From Gloeocapsopsis dulcis (lineage in GTDB: Bacteria > Cyanobacteriota > Cyanobacteriia > Cyanobacteriales > Chroococcidiopsidaceae): DNA of 64,000 nucleotides. The first letter of the stretch is position 1, and each line of letters starts with the position of its first letter. Position numbers and translations under genes: made by a program. Of the stretch, positions 35,647 through 44,649 are shown piece by piece. Below the pieces are notes generated by a model. The model was not told the origin of the DNA. It did no database searches and was given only the letters and a program-made list of their open reading frames with translations. The stretch lies in contig NZ_CP119968.1 of NCBI RefSeq assembly GCF_032163395.1, positions 1,163,501 to 1,227,500 of the forward strand, written 5' to 3'.

Positions 35647-37617
35647 ATGTTAATGAACCCCCCTGCATTGAATATGTCTTACAATTTCACTGAACAAGAA
35701 CGCTATTGCTTGAAGCGTTTAGTAGATTACTCCTCAGTACAATCTTTGCCAGAAATTTGGCAGCTAGCACATCAGCGATTTGGCAACACAATTGCACTGC
35801 AAGATCCCCACGCTGTACCAGAAACGGTTATCACATATACGCAGTTGTATCAGCAAATCCAACAGTTTGCAGCAGCTTTACAAACTTTCCAGGTTATAGA
35901 AGTACAAAATAGCGTACCTTCTCGCATTGCTCTGATCGCCGACAATAGCCCACGTTGGTTCATTGCCGATCAAGGAATTATTACATCAGGAGCAGCAAAC
36001 GTTGTCCGGAGTTCTCAAGCAGAGCGGCAGGAATTACTATTTATTTTAGAAAATAGTGGCAGTATAGCCTTAGTTGTCGAAAATCAGCAGACGCTACAAA
36101 AACTCCGTGCTGACTTAGATTCTCTCTCAATTTCATTTGTCATTTTACTCTCGGATGAAACCCCAGAAGCCGATGCATCGTTAAGAGTATTAAACTTTCC
36201 GCAATTTATGGCGTTGGGTGAAAATCAACCATTACAGCCAGTGCAACAAAATCGAGAAACATTAGCCACACTGATGTACACTTCTGGCACGACGGGTAAA
36301 CCCAAGGGCGTCATGCTCACACATGGTAACTTATTACACCAAGTTGAAACACTAGGGGCTATCGTGCAGCCACAAGTCGGCGATCGCGTCCTTAGCATCT
36401 TACCAACCTGGCACGTTTATGAGCGCACTGGTGAATATTTCTTACTTTCTCAAGGTTGCACCCAATTTTACACAAACATCCGCCAAGTTAAGAAAGACAT
36501 TAGAGAATTCAAGCCAAATTACATGATTGGTGTACCCCGACTGTGGGAATCGATTTATGAAGGAGTCAAAAAACAGTTCCGCGAACAACCACTCAACAAA
36601 CAGCGGTTAATTGATTTTTTTCTCACCAACAGTCAGCGATTTGTGGAAGCCCGCAGAATTGTCCATGGGTTAAGCTTAAATTCCTTAAATCCTAGTGTAT
36701 CAGAACGTCTCAGTGCTTCTGTGCAAGCAACTACTTTGTCTCCAATCCACGCTTTAGGCGAAAAAATTGTGTATCAAAAAGTTCGCGAAGCAACTGGCGG
36801 ACAACTTAAGCAAGTGATTAGCGGTGGTGGTTCTTTAGCAAGGCACCTCGAAACCTTCTTTGAGATTATTGGTGTGGAAGTGCTAGTGGGGTATGGGCTC
36901 ACCGAAACTGCGCCTGTTACGAATGCGCGTCGCCAATGGCGGAATTTGCGAGGATCGTCAGGACAACCATTACCAGGGACGCAAGTGCGAATTGTCGATC
37001 CGGAAACTCGTCAACCTCTAGCCCAAGGAGAACGAGGCTTAGTGATGGTACGGGGATCTCAAATTATGCAAGGTTATTATCAAAATCCCGAAGCCACAGC
37101 TAAAGCAATTGATTCCGAAGGTTGGTTTGATACAGGCGATCTGGGATGGGTGACGCCAGATGATGATTTGGTGATTACAGGTAGAGCAAAAGATACGATT
37201 GTCTTGAGTAATGGCGAAAACATTGAACCACAACCGATTGAAGATGCGTGTTTGCGATCGCCCTATATCGATCAAATTATGCTTGTTGGACAAGATCAAA
37301 AATCTCTCGGTGCTTTAATCGTTCCTAATCTTGAAGCTTTACAGCAATGGGCTACCAGTCAGAATATCGAGCAAGTGCAAGATAACGCCACAGACATTGA
37401 CTTGAATAGTAAAACGATTCAGAGCTTATTCCGCCAAGAACTGAATCGGGAAGTAAAAAATCGCCCAGGTTATCGCCCAGATGACCGAATTGGTCCATTT
37501 GATTTGATTTTGGAACCATTTTCGATGGAAAATGGCATGATGACTCAAACTTTAAAAATTAAACGTCCGGTTGTGACGGAACATTATCGCGATATCATTA
37601 ACAAGATGTTTGCCTGA
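35647..37617 (+). CDS. aas: Long-chain acyl-ACP synthetase / acyl-CoA ligase
   Basis: 656 residues of the ANL superfamily. P-loop YTSGTTGKPKGVMLTHGN at about residue 212, VGYGLTETAPVTNARR, GWFDTGDLGW, and the hinge GRAKDTIVLSNGENIEPQPIED. Length and the lack of a transmembrane part fit the cyanobacterial Aas enzyme that recycles free fatty acids onto ACP. It could supply the acyl chain for the nearby alpha-oxoamine synthase and GNAT genes, although it is 3 kb away and not in the same operon. First Met may be ATG 35653 or 35677. Confidence 0.88.
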   Translation: MLMNPPALNMSYNFTEQERYCLKRLVDYSSVQSLPEIWQLAHQRFGNTIALQDPHAVPETVITYTQLYQQIQQFAAALQTFQVIEVQNSVPSRIALIADNSPRWFIADQGIITSGAANVVRSSQAERQELLFILENSGSIALVVENQQTLQKLRADLDSLSISFVILLSDETPEADASLRVLNFPQFMALGENQPLQPVQQNRETLATLMYTSGTTGKPKGVMLTHGNLLHQVETLGAIVQPQVGDRVLSILPTWHVYERTGEYFLLSQGCTQFYTNIRQVKKDIREFKPNYMIGVPRLWESIYEGVKKQFREQPLNKQRLIDFFLTNSQRFVEARRIVHGLSLNSLNPSVSERLSASVQATTLSPIHALGEKIVYQKVREATGGQLKQVISGGGSLARHLETFFEIIGVEVLVGYGLTETAPVTNARRQWRNLRGSSGQPLPGTQVRIVDPETRQPLAQGERGLVMVRGSQIMQGYYQNPEATAKAIDSEGWFDTGDLGWVTPDDDLVITGRAKDTIVLSNGENIEPQPIEDACLRSPYIDQIMLVGQDQKSLGALIVPNLEALQQWATSQNIEQVQDNATDIDLNSKTIQSLFRQELNREVKNRPGYRPDDRIGPFDLILEPFSMENGMMTQTLKIKRPVVTEHYRDIINKMFA

Positions 37618-37653
37618 TTTTACTTTAAATATATTAATTGCGATCGCCAAATT

Positions 37654-38103
37654 ATGGATGCATCCAAACCACAATTACTCCTAAAACGCGCCGTTAACGT
37701 TAAAGCTGTTGTGACTCCCCGCTGGAAAGAAGAAGTACAGCAACAACTGCAAGCCCAAATCAATACTGTAGACACTCAATTGCAACAGTTGGAAATGCAG
37801 GGGCAGCGGGCGATCGCTGAAATTCAAAAGCAGAGTTTACAGCCTCCTGGACCCCAAACGTTGCAACAAATTGAAAATATTCAATTGCAAGTGAATCAGC
37901 AAAAGAGCGAACTTCTCGAACAGAAAAATCAAAGTTTGCAAAATCTGCAACAAGTGCAATTACTCGAACTTGAGCAGGAAGTTAACCAATTCCAGATTGA
38001 AGGCATTTTTAGCACCACAATCGGTGACAACCTAATTAGCAAATTACAAGTAGAAATCTTACTGCGTGATGGAGTTGTCGAAGAAATTCGCGGTGATATT
38101 TAA
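37654..38103 (+). CDS. YlqD-like coiled-coil protein
   Basis: 149 residues. N-terminal LLLKRAVNVKAVVTPRWKEEVQQQLQAQ, then a long Gln/Leu-rich coiled coil (40-115) and the C-terminal small beta part GDNLISKLQVEILLRDGVVEEIRG. This is the architecture of the YlqD family, of unknown function and common in cyanobacteria and Firmicutes. It follows aas by 36 bp and is likely co-transcribed. Confidence 0.78.
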   Translation: MDASKPQLLLKRAVNVKAVVTPRWKEEVQQQLQAQINTVDTQLQQLEMQGQRAIAEIQKQSLQPPGPQTLQQIENIQLQVNQQKSELLEQKNQSLQNLQQVQLLELEQEVNQFQIEGIFSTTIGDNLISKLQVEILLRDGVVEEIRGDI

Positions 38104-38174
38104 TGAGGGAGTAGGAGTGAGGGGCGAGGAGCGAGGGAAAAACCTAGAATCATTGTCTTGTAAAGTTTGCTTAA

Positions 38175-38189
38175 CGGAGGAAACCTCCG
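38175..38189. repeat. Short perfect hairpin
   Basis: CGGAGG-AAA-CCTCCG, followed by CACGCAACTTTCCGCT. It belongs to a repeat-rich spacer (38104-38332) before the E2 gene. Confidence 0.55.
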
Positions 38190-38210
38190 CACGCAACTTT
38201 CCGCTGCTTT

Positions 38211-38240
38211 AACTAACTTTTAACCCTGAACCGAAGGTCT
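38211..38240 (+). repeat. 30-bp dispersed repeat, copy 1
   Basis: Begins AACTAACTTTTAACCCTGAA and ends GGTCT. An inverted copy with one mismatch lies at 46164-46193. Confidence 0.8.
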
Positions 38241-38261
38241 GCGTAGCCTCCTCTGACCTCT

Positions 38262-38279
38262 ACTATACTGCGGTATAGT
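38262..38279. promoter_or_regulatory. Perfect palindrome upstream of the E2 gene
   Basis: ACTATAC-TGCG-GTATAGT, 7-bp arms, centred 62 bp before the E2 start codon. Could be an operator or a short hairpin; no named consensus is recognised. Confidence 0.45.
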
Positions 38280-38332
38280 GTCAACTGATTTAAACTATTC
38301 TTTACTTCTTGCTCTTCTCAGGATTTCGCTTC

Positions 38333-39649
38333 ATGATTCACGAAATATTTATGCCCGCGCTTAGCTCGACAATGACTGAAGGGAAAATAGTCTCTTGGGT
38401 CAAATCGCCTGGTGACAAAGTGGAAAAAGGCGAAACAGTCGTGATTGTCGAATCTGACAAAGCTGATATGGATGTCGAGTCCTTTTATGAAGGTTATGTC
38501 GCGACGATTTTAGTTGAAACAGGGGATACTGCTCCTGTGGGGTCGGCGATCGCGCTTTTAGCTGAAACCGAAGCCGAAATTGAAACTGCTAAACAACAAA
38601 CTCAATCTGGGGGTACGACGCCAACTGAAGCCGAGGCTACAACCTCACCAGGACAAATCGCGGATGTTGCAACGACTGTTGCCACTGCTGATGACAATAA
38701 TGCTACCGTAGCTTCCCAAAACGGTGCTGCGTATCGTGCTGGACGAGTGATGGTTTCTCCACGGGCACGGAAACTCGCCAAGGAACTCAAAGTCGATGTG
38801 AGTCATCTGCAAGGTAGTGGTCCTCATGGTCGAATTGTGGCACAAGATATCGAGGCAGCAGCAGGTACACAACCGACACCACCTCAAACCAAGGCTCCTG
38901 TAGCACCAACACCAGCAGTTAAAAGCGCTCCTGCACCTACCCCCGCACCCGTACCAGCCCCAGTAGCTACCACAGCGCCTGGTCAAGTCGTACCTTTAAA
39001 TACGCTGCAAAATGCTGTAGTGCGGAACATGGTAGCAAGTTTACAAGTACCTACATTCCACGTAGGCTACACGATTACTACCAATGAGCTAGATAAGCTG
39101 TACAAACAGATTAAGTCTAAGGGTGTAACGATGACCGCACTCTTAGCAAAAGCTGTTGCAGTAACATTGCAAAAACACCCTTTGGTAAATGCAAGCTATT
39201 CGGAGCAGGGTATTCAATATCGTAGTGCAATTAATGTTGCTGTTGCTGTGGCAATGGATGATGGAGGGCTAATCACGCCAGTATTGCAAAATGCCGATCA
39301 AATTGATATTTATTCCCTATCACGTCATTGGAAATCACTAGTTGACCGCGCTCGTCTAAAACAATTACAACCTGAAGAATACAATAGTGGTAGTTTCACG
39401 CTGTCTAATTTAGGAATGTTTGGTGTGGATCGCTTTGATGCAATTTTGCCACCTGGTCAAGGTGCAATTCTCGCGATAGGTGCTGCACGACCGCAAGTTG
39501 TTGCAGTAGATGGCATGTTTGGTGTTCGGCAACAAATGCAAGTAAATATTACCTGTGACCACCGCATTATATATGGTGCGCATGCAGCTGCCTTTTTACA
39601 AGATTTAGCTAAATTGATTGAGACAAATCCACAATCTCTCACCATGTAA
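38333..39649 (+). CDS. pdhC: Dihydrolipoyl acetyltransferase (E2), pyruvate dehydrogenase
   Basis: 438 residues from ATG 38333. Lipoyl domain at the N-terminus with the modified lysine K43 in VESDKADMDVES, a subunit-binding domain SPRARKLAKELKVDVSHLQGSGPHGRI, linkers rich in Ala/Pro, and the catalytic acyltransferase domain ending CDHRIIYGAHAAAFL. The usual HRxxDG has Tyr in place of Asp, as in cyanobacterial and plastid E2. Transfers acetyl groups to CoA. The octamer HIP1 and a palindrome precede it. No E1/E3 gene is adjacent, which is normal in cyanobacteria. A terminator-like hairpin follows. Confidence 0.93.
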   Translation: MIHEIFMPALSSTMTEGKIVSWVKSPGDKVEKGETVVIVESDKADMDVESFYEGYVATILVETGDTAPVGSAIALLAETEAEIETAKQQTQSGGTTPTEAEATTSPGQIADVATTVATADDNNATVASQNGAAYRAGRVMVSPRARKLAKELKVDVSHLQGSGPHGRIVAQDIEAAAGTQPTPPQTKAPVAPTPAVKSAPAPTPAPVPAPVATTAPGQVVPLNTLQNAVVRNMVASLQVPTFHVGYTITTNELDKLYKQIKSKGVTMTALLAKAVAVTLQKHPLVNASYSEQGIQYRSAINVAVAVAMDDGGLITPVLQNADQIDIYSLSRHWKSLVDRARLKQLQPEEYNSGSFTLSNLGMFGVDRFDAILPPGQGAILAIGAARPQVVAVDGMFGVRQQMQVNITCDHRIIYGAHAAAFLQDLAKLIETNPQSLTM

Positions 39650-39668
39650 ACTTTATCTAATTGTTACT

Positions 39669-39707
39669 AAAAGATTTGGGGTTGCTATGACTCCAAATCT
39701 TTTATTT
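39669..39707 (+). terminator. Intrinsic terminator after pdhC
   Basis: 11-bp arms AAAAGATTTGG / CCAAATCTTTT around a 13-base loop, continuing into T-rich sequence, 20 bp after the E2 stop. The A-rich left arm would let it work on both strands. Confidence 0.75.
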
Positions 39708-40037
39708 TGGGGAGTTTTTTCAGACAACGCTGTATTCTTGTCACAATAATGTCATCTTTCAAAATTTCTTAAAGAGAAACTCCCTGTAAATTCACCGAGA
39801 ATATCTATTAGCTATTTAAAGCTGGTTATAGGCTATCAGTGAAATTTCGCTTGGACTCTTAGGTAAACAACGTTAGATTTATTGTAGATTTTCGATTGAT
39901 TGAGGAAAGTTAGAATGCTGTAAAGCATAGGCAGGCAAGATGCCTACCCCACATTTCATCTCATTTGGTGAACCTACTTAACTCTTTTAAACTTAGTTTG
40001 AACTTTTTATAAAACATCCGTATTCCTACATATAAAA
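39708..40037. other. Spacer between pdhC and the GspE/PilB-like gene
   Basis: 330 bp with no gene supported. Holds copy C of the dispersed palindromic repeat (39929-39952) and the promoter of the ATPase gene. Confidence 0.4.
39929..39952. repeat. Dispersed palindromic repeat, copy C
   Basis: AGGCAGGCAAGATGCCTACC followed by CCAC, almost identical to copy B at 32426. Confidence 0.7.
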
Positions 40038-41726
40038 ATGCAAACTTTACCTAGTATTACTTCAACTTGGCAAAGATTAAAGAATCAAGAAATTACTTGT
40101 GAAGAAGCACTGAAAGTTTTGGTAGATGAACAAGGAAACATCAACTATGAACTGCTAGATAAAGATGTTAGCTATAGATTCTTACGACACTTTCCTGATA
40201 AAACTTCTTTACCTCCAACCATTCCGTTATTACTGTGGCGGGGGTGTTATTACCTAGGTAGTCCTGTCAGTATTACTCCTGAAGCGATCGCGCTAATCAC
40301 AAAACGTACAGGCAGCGAAATTAAAATTATTCCGATTTCTGATCAAAGCTATCGTACCTGGTTCCATACCCAAAATCTGAATAATAACCGCCTTAATGCC
40401 TCACCACTAGTTAATCCTCTTACTGGCGAGCAAGAACAGGAAAATATTTCAGAGACAACGCAGATTAATCTATCGCGGGCAGCTGACCAAATCGAACGGC
40501 TCAAAACATTACTTTCGGGTGCGTTACGCAACCGTGCGAGTGACATCCATCTCGAACCCACTGCAGAAGGATTGCGCGTGCGCTACCGAATTGATGGCGT
40601 ACTGCGTAATATTACAACTCTGCCACCCGAACAGAGTCGTCGGGTGATTGTCGCCTTGAAAGTGATGTCTAACATGGATATTTCTGAAAGTCGCCGCCCT
40701 CAAGATGGACGGATCGAAGAGAAATATTCAACAGCAAATGCTGCTGATATGGGTATGGATATGCGTGTAAGTACGCTTCCTTGTGTCAACGGCGAAAAGG
40801 CTGTAATTCGTTTACTACCGCGTGAAAACCCATTTTCTGACATTGATAACTTAGGCTTTTCCCCAGAAAGCTTATCGCTCTACAAAAACTGGTTACAACA
40901 GCCCCAGGGAATGATTATTCTCACAGGTCCCACAGGTTCGGGTAAAACCAGTACGCTGTATACAAGTCTTCAAAGTGTCGCTCAAGAAAACGTCAATGTG
41001 GTGACGGTGGAAGATCCGGTAGAGTACATTTTACCTCGGATTACGCAAACTCAAGTTAATGAAGCCGCAGGAATGACATTTGCTGCTGGTTTACGGGCAA
41101 TTTTGCGGCAAGACCCAGACATTATCATGGTAGGAGAAATCCGCGACCATGAAACTGCAGAAACCGCAGTCCGTGCAGCGCTTACAGGACACTTGGTATT
41201 TACCACACTGCACACAAATGATGCGATCGGCGTAATTCCTCGTTTAAAAGATATTGGACCCGATCCCGCGCTGCTTAGTGATGCCTTATTGGGAATTGTG
41301 GCACAGCGCTTAGTCCGGCGAGTGTGTCCGCATTGTGGTGAACCTTACACCCCAACTGAAGCTGATTTACATGTTTTGGGTATTGACTGGCAGCAAGCGA
41401 ATGCTTCGCAATGGCGCAAAGGTAAAGGATGTAGTGCCTGTTTTAATTCAGGATACTTAGGACGCGAAGCGATTGTCGAGTTATTGGATATCGATGATGT
41501 TGTGCGAGAAATTATTTACGAAGGTACGATTACTCAGCTACGCCACTATCTTCAGGAAACGAACTTTGCTTCTTTCCGTACGGCTGCGATCGCCAAAGTC
41601 ACCAGTGGTTTGACTACCATAGAGGAAGTGTTACGAGTTATCCCGCGCACTGCTTTGTCCTCCAAGTCCTCAGATAAAGACTGGACAAAGGTTAAACGCT
41701 TAAGTGCCGTAGAGACGCGACACTAA
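40038..41726 (+). CDS. GspE/PilB-family secretion/pilus assembly ATPase
   Basis: 562 residues. N-terminal MshEN-like part, linker, then the ATPase domain: ASDIHLEPTAEGLRVRYRIDGVL, Walker A GPTGSGKTSTLYTS, Asp box EDPVEYILPRITQTQVN, Walker B PDIIMVGEIRDHETAETA, His box ALTGHLVFTTLHTND, and the tetracysteine C-P-H-C / C-S-A-C near the C-terminus. Drives type IV pilus extension or type II secretion. It is shorter than typical PilB (about 670), and no pilT or pilC lies beside it, so it may be a second paralogue. TSLPPTIPLLLWRGCYYLG in the N-terminal part is typical of cyanobacteria. Confidence 0.9.
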   Translation: MQTLPSITSTWQRLKNQEITCEEALKVLVDEQGNINYELLDKDVSYRFLRHFPDKTSLPPTIPLLLWRGCYYLGSPVSITPEAIALITKRTGSEIKIIPISDQSYRTWFHTQNLNNNRLNASPLVNPLTGEQEQENISETTQINLSRAADQIERLKTLLSGALRNRASDIHLEPTAEGLRVRYRIDGVLRNITTLPPEQSRRVIVALKVMSNMDISESRRPQDGRIEEKYSTANAADMGMDMRVSTLPCVNGEKAVIRLLPRENPFSDIDNLGFSPESLSLYKNWLQQPQGMIILTGPTGSGKTSTLYTSLQSVAQENVNVVTVEDPVEYILPRITQTQVNEAAGMTFAAGLRAILRQDPDIIMVGEIRDHETAETAVRAALTGHLVFTTLHTNDAIGVIPRLKDIGPDPALLSDALLGIVAQRLVRRVCPHCGEPYTPTEADLHVLGIDWQQANASQWRKGKGCSACFNSGYLGREAIVELLDIDDVVREIIYEGTITQLRHYLQETNFASFRTAAIAKVTSGLTTIEEVLRVIPRTALSSKSSDKDWTKVKRLSAVETRH

Positions 41727-41802
41727 ATTTGATAAAACCTTGTGTGTTGTTTAACTCTGTGCAACTTTATCAATGATGAACTTTGAATTTTAAAGTAGAG
41801 TT

Positions 41803-41836
41803 AACTCAAAACTCAAAACTCAAAATTCAAAACTCT
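41803..41836 (+). repeat. Heptanucleotide tandem repeat
   Basis: About five units of ACTCAAA with one variant (ATTCAAA) directly before the quinone reductase start. Short tandem heptamers like this are common in filamentous and coccoid cyanobacteria. Confidence 0.75.
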
Positions 41837-41840
41837 AAAG

Positions 41841-42845
41841 ATGAAAGCTGTCTTAATGACTGCACCTGGTAGCCCAGAGGTTCTGCAATTACAGGAAGTC
41901 CCAACTCTTAGCATTGAAAACGACACAGAAATTCTCGTACGCCTCCAAGCAGCAGGTGTTAACCCCATCGATACAAAATTACGGCGGCGTGGTACGTTTT
42001 ATCCTGACCAAATGCCAGCAATTTTAGGCTGTGATGGTGCTGGAGTCGTTGAAGCGGTTGGTTCTCATGTCCAACGGTTTCGTGTGGGTGATGAAGTTTA
42101 TTTTTGTCAAGGTGGGCTTGGTGGCAAGCAGGGTAACTACGCGCAGTGGGTAGTAGTCGATGAACGATTTGTTGCCTTTAAACCAACTTCCCTGTCTTTT
42201 GTCGCTGCTGCTGCGGCACCTTTAGTTTTAATTACTGCTTGGGAAGCTTTGTTTGAGCGGGGACGGCTTCAGCCAGGGCAAAAAGTCCTAATTCACGCTG
42301 GGGCTGGTGGTGTTGGTCATGTGGCGATTCAATTAGCTAAATTGCACGGTGCGACCGTTTGCACAACTGTAAGTTCGCATGAAAAAGCAGCATTTGTGCA
42401 TCAGCTAGGTGCTGATCAGACAATCCTTTATAAGGAAAAAGATTTTGTCCAGGCTGCGCTTGATTGGACAGGTGGAGAAGGCGTAGATTTAGCTTTTGAT
42501 ACAGTTGGTGGCGAGACTTTTGCAAAGACCTTTGCAGCAGTACGCGTGTATGGAGATATCGTGACAATCTTGGAGCCAGATTCGAGTACTAATTGGAAAG
42601 TTGCTAGAAATCGCAATCTCCGAGTCAGCTATGAATTAATGCTCACTCCTATGCTTCAGGGACTTGTTAGCGCGCAGCAACATCAAGCCGATATTCTAGA
42701 TCAGTGTCGCCAATGGTTTGATGAAGGAAAGCTCAAAATTCACCTTAATAAAATTTTCCCCCTAGAGCAAGCAGCGACAGCACATCAAGTTCTCGAAGCT
42801 GGATCGACGATGGGTAAAATTGTCTTGGTTACTGGCAGTGAGTGA
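41841..42845 (+). CDS. Zinc-independent quinone oxidoreductase-like MDR protein
   Basis: 334 residues, medium-chain dehydrogenase/reductase. N-terminal GroES-like domain (AAGVNPIDTKLRRRGTFYPDQMPAILGCDGAGVVEAVG), then the Rossmann domain with VLIHAGAGGVGHVAIQLAKLHGA at about 150-173 and the NADPH-type AxxGxxG pattern. The catalytic-zinc cysteines of alcohol dehydrogenases are missing, so a quinone or enone reductase is likely. Its last codons form the left arm of a 12-bp inverted repeat whose right arm abuts hicA. Confidence 0.85.
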   Translation: MKAVLMTAPGSPEVLQLQEVPTLSIENDTEILVRLQAAGVNPIDTKLRRRGTFYPDQMPAILGCDGAGVVEAVGSHVQRFRVGDEVYFCQGGLGGKQGNYAQWVVVDERFVAFKPTSLSFVAAAAAPLVLITAWEALFERGRLQPGQKVLIHAGAGGVGHVAIQLAKLHGATVCTTVSSHEKAAFVHQLGADQTILYKEKDFVQAALDWTGGEGVDLAFDTVGGETFAKTFAAVRVYGDIVTILEPDSSTNWKVARNRNLRVSYELMLTPMLQGLVSAQQHQADILDQCRQWFDEGKLKIHLNKIFPLEQAATAHQVLEAGSTMGKIVLVTGSE

Positions 42846-42872
42846 GAAAATAGGGTGGAGAACCAAGACAAT
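42819..42872. repeat. 12-bp inverted repeat at the MDR/hicA junction
   Basis: ATTGTCTTGGTT (42819-42830) and its exact complement AACCAAGACAAT (42861-42872), loop 30 bases including the GGAG ribosome-binding site of hicA. The right arm ends four bases before the hicA ATG. It could shield the start or serve as an operator for HicB. Confidence 0.6.
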
Positions 42873-42876
42873 ATCC

Positions 42877-43098
42877 ATGCCCAGGAAAACTCGAGAGTTA
42901 AAAACTCAGATTGCACGCGAAGGATTTGTTTACTTAGCCAAGCGGGGCAAAGGCAGCCATGAACGTTGGCGACATCCTCTGCTCAGAAAAACTCTGACAA
43001 TCCCTGGCAAGGATGGAGATGATGTGCCACTTTACCTGGAGAAACAATTAGAAAAATTATTTGCTGAACTAGAGGAGTTGAGAGGCGAGGAGCAATGA
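42877..43098 (+). CDS. hicA: HicA-family mRNA interferase toxin
   Basis: 73 residues from ATG 42877. Double-stranded RNA-binding fold: MPRKTRELKTQIAREGFVYLAKRGKGSHERWRHP with the catalytic GSH histidine, then KTLTIPGKDGDDVPLYLEKQLEKLF. The family cleaves mRNA when free. A GGAG site is in the hairpin loop upstream. It overlaps hicB by four bases (ATGA), and toxin precedes antitoxin, the usual hicAB order. The upstream in-frame start (42820) inside the MDR gene is disfavoured. Confidence 0.85.
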   Translation: MPRKTRELKTQIAREGFVYLAKRGKGSHERWRHPLLRKTLTIPGKDGDDVPLYLEKQLEKLFAELEELRGEEQ

Positions 43099-43346
43099 AT
43101 CGATATAGTATGATTATTCAATGGTCTGATGAAGATCAACTTTTCCTGGTTACAATTCCAGAGTTTGCCGACCTGGTTGTGATGCCTTGCACACATGGAA
43201 AAACTCGTGAAAAAGCAGTTCGCAATGGTGAAGAAGTTATTGAAATGTACTTGGAAGCTTGGCAAGTAGAAGGTGAAGCAATCCCAGAACCCAGGACGCT
43301 TCAGGCGGACGTGCAGAGTAACTCGTCTATTGTTCGGTTTAGTTAG
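43095..43346 (+). CDS. hicB: HicB-family antitoxin
   Basis: 83 residues. RNase-H-like partial fold YSMIIQWSDEDQLFLVTIPEFADLVVMPCTHGKTREKAVRNGEEVIEMYLE, the normal HicB core. The C-terminal DNA-binding helix-turn-helix or ribbon-helix-helix found in longer HicB proteins is absent, so repression of the operon may depend on another factor. Pairs with HicA immediately upstream. Confidence 0.88.
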   Translation: MNRYSMIIQWSDEDQLFLVTIPEFADLVVMPCTHGKTREKAVRNGEEVIEMYLEAWQVEGEAIPEPRTLQADVQSNSSIVRFS

Positions 43347-43495
43347 TTGCCGCTCAATTTGGTCGTTATGCGGCTTCAATTGTCGGTTGATGCAGTTGAC
43401 AGGCTACCGGTAAATTTCCAGCATTAAGTGGTACAAAATTATTAGAGAGCGCGGTGCCAAGGTGGTAGCAATCGCGAAACAGGATAGAAAAGTCT

Positions 43496-43966
43496 GTGAA
43501 GATCCGTAACGTTTGCTCCAGCGATTACGAACCTATTATCTCCGTTCTCGATGAGTGGTGGGGCGGGCGGCGAATGACTGATATGCTTCCCAAACTCTTC
43601 TTTGTTCATTTTTGTGAGACGAGCTTTATTGCAGAGGTTAACAATAAACCTATTGGTTTTTTGATCGGTTTTTTATCTCAAACTCACTCTGAAGAAGCGT
43701 ATATTCACTTTGTCGGTATTCATCCAGAGTTTAGAAAGCAGGGCGTGGGAAGTGCTTTATATAGAACATTTTTTCAAACAGTGCGAAAATTTGGTCGCGT
43801 CCGAATTAGATGTGTTACTTCCTTAGCAAACAAAAGTTCAATTGCCTATCATCTCCATATGGGATTTAAAGCTAAACCGAGTGAGACTCACACAGATGGT
43901 GTGCCCTATCATCTGGACTATGATGGCGCAGGAGAGCATCGAGTGCTATTTGTTAAGCAACTATAA
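43496..43966 (+). CDS. GNAT N-acetyltransferase
   Basis: 156 residues from GTG 43496. GNAT core: FIAEVNNKPIGFLIGFLS, then the acetyl-CoA loop VGIHPEFRKQGVGSALYRTFF (R/Q-x-x-G-x-G/A) and the C-terminal strand AYHLHMGFKAKPSE. Substrate unknown. First of two adjacent GNAT genes in a cassette-like run of small plus-strand genes behind hicAB. Confidence 0.82.
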   Translation: MKIRNVCSSDYEPIISVLDEWWGGRRMTDMLPKLFFVHFCETSFIAEVNNKPIGFLIGFLSQTHSEEAYIHFVGIHPEFRKQGVGSALYRTFFQTVRKFGRVRIRCVTSLANKSSIAYHLHMGFKAKPSETHTDGVPYHLDYDGAGEHRVLFVKQL

Positions 43967-43989
43967 GCAATGACTGGACAAGATTTGTT

Positions 43990-44457
43990 ATGACAAGAAG
44001 GATTCTGACGATTCGTGAAGCAATCAAACATGATGAAGTCATAATTGCTGAACATTTATGTCAAATTACATATGAACTTGGGTTTCCACCTACCTCTATT
44101 CGGCAAGACTGGTTGGAGAAAACAATTCATTTTATTGATCGTGCTCGTCGTGAACTTCGCTACAAAGGTTTTGTTGCAGAACTGAATGATAGAATTATTG
44201 GCTCCGCAAGCTGTCAAATATTGGAACTTTATCCAATGGTCAGTGACCAATATCAGAAGGGATATATTTGGGGTGTTTATGTAGAACCATCCTATCGAAG
44301 ACAAGGAATCGCTACAAAATTAATGCAGAAAGCGATGATTTATTTAAAAGAGATTGGTTGCACAAAGGCAGTTCTTCATGCTTCTGAACAGGGTAAGTTA
44401 CTTTATTCCGGTCTTGGTTATACAGAGAGTAATGAAATGGTAGTAAGTTTGGCTTAG
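43990..44457 (+). CDS. GNAT N-acetyltransferase
   Basis: 155 residues. Distinct from the preceding GNAT. Core: VAELNDRIIGSASCQIL, the acetyl-CoA signature GVYVEPSYRRQGIATKLMQKAM, then KAVLHASEQGKLLYSGLGYTESNEMV. 23 bp downstream of the first GNAT, so co-transcribed. Resembles acetyltransferases often carried as gene cassettes; an attC-like sequence follows its stop codon. Confidence 0.85.
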   Translation: MTRRILTIREAIKHDEVIIAEHLCQITYELGFPPTSIRQDWLEKTIHFIDRARRELRYKGFVAELNDRIIGSASCQILELYPMVSDQYQKGYIWGVYVEPSYRRQGIATKLMQKAMIYLKEIGCTKAVLHASEQGKLLYSGLGYTESNEMVVSLA

Positions 44458-44482
44458 ACGCTGATTGGGGCTTCAAATACAG

Positions 44483-44580
44483 ACGCCACATAACAACCCA
44501 CATGCACTGGAACAGAACTAACCTGTTAGTGAGTTGCAAAGTTAATCTGTATCCGTTGATTGAGAACGTTGGGTTGTATT
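44483..44580 (+). other. attC-like recombination-site candidate
   Basis: Begins CATAACAACCCACATGCACTGG and ends AACGTTGGGTTGTAT-like text. ACAACCCA near the left and TGGGTTGT near the right are exact complements; GTTGGGT at 44568-44574 fits the GTTRRRY core. A central ACTAAC-CT-GTTAGT hairpin sits between. Left core (RYYYAAC) is imperfect and no integrase is in the window. Confidence 0.35.
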
Positions 44581-44649
44581 ACCTACGAAGTAATTGCTAG
44601 CTGTAAGTGCTTAACTCTAGATTAGATTCGTTACTTTTATAAATACAGT

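Noticed and set aside
38602-38986. Minus-strand frames opposite the E2 linker
   Set aside because: Antisense to the Ala/Pro-rich linker of pdhC; Cys/Trp-rich sequence is an artefact.
41803-41836. Short ACTCAAA repeats as possible regulatory array
   Set aside because: Typical cyanobacterial short tandem repeat; no sign of a function beyond that.
44056-44539. Minus-strand frames opposite the second GNAT
   Set aside because: No start signal or homology; the plus-strand GNAT has clear motifs.
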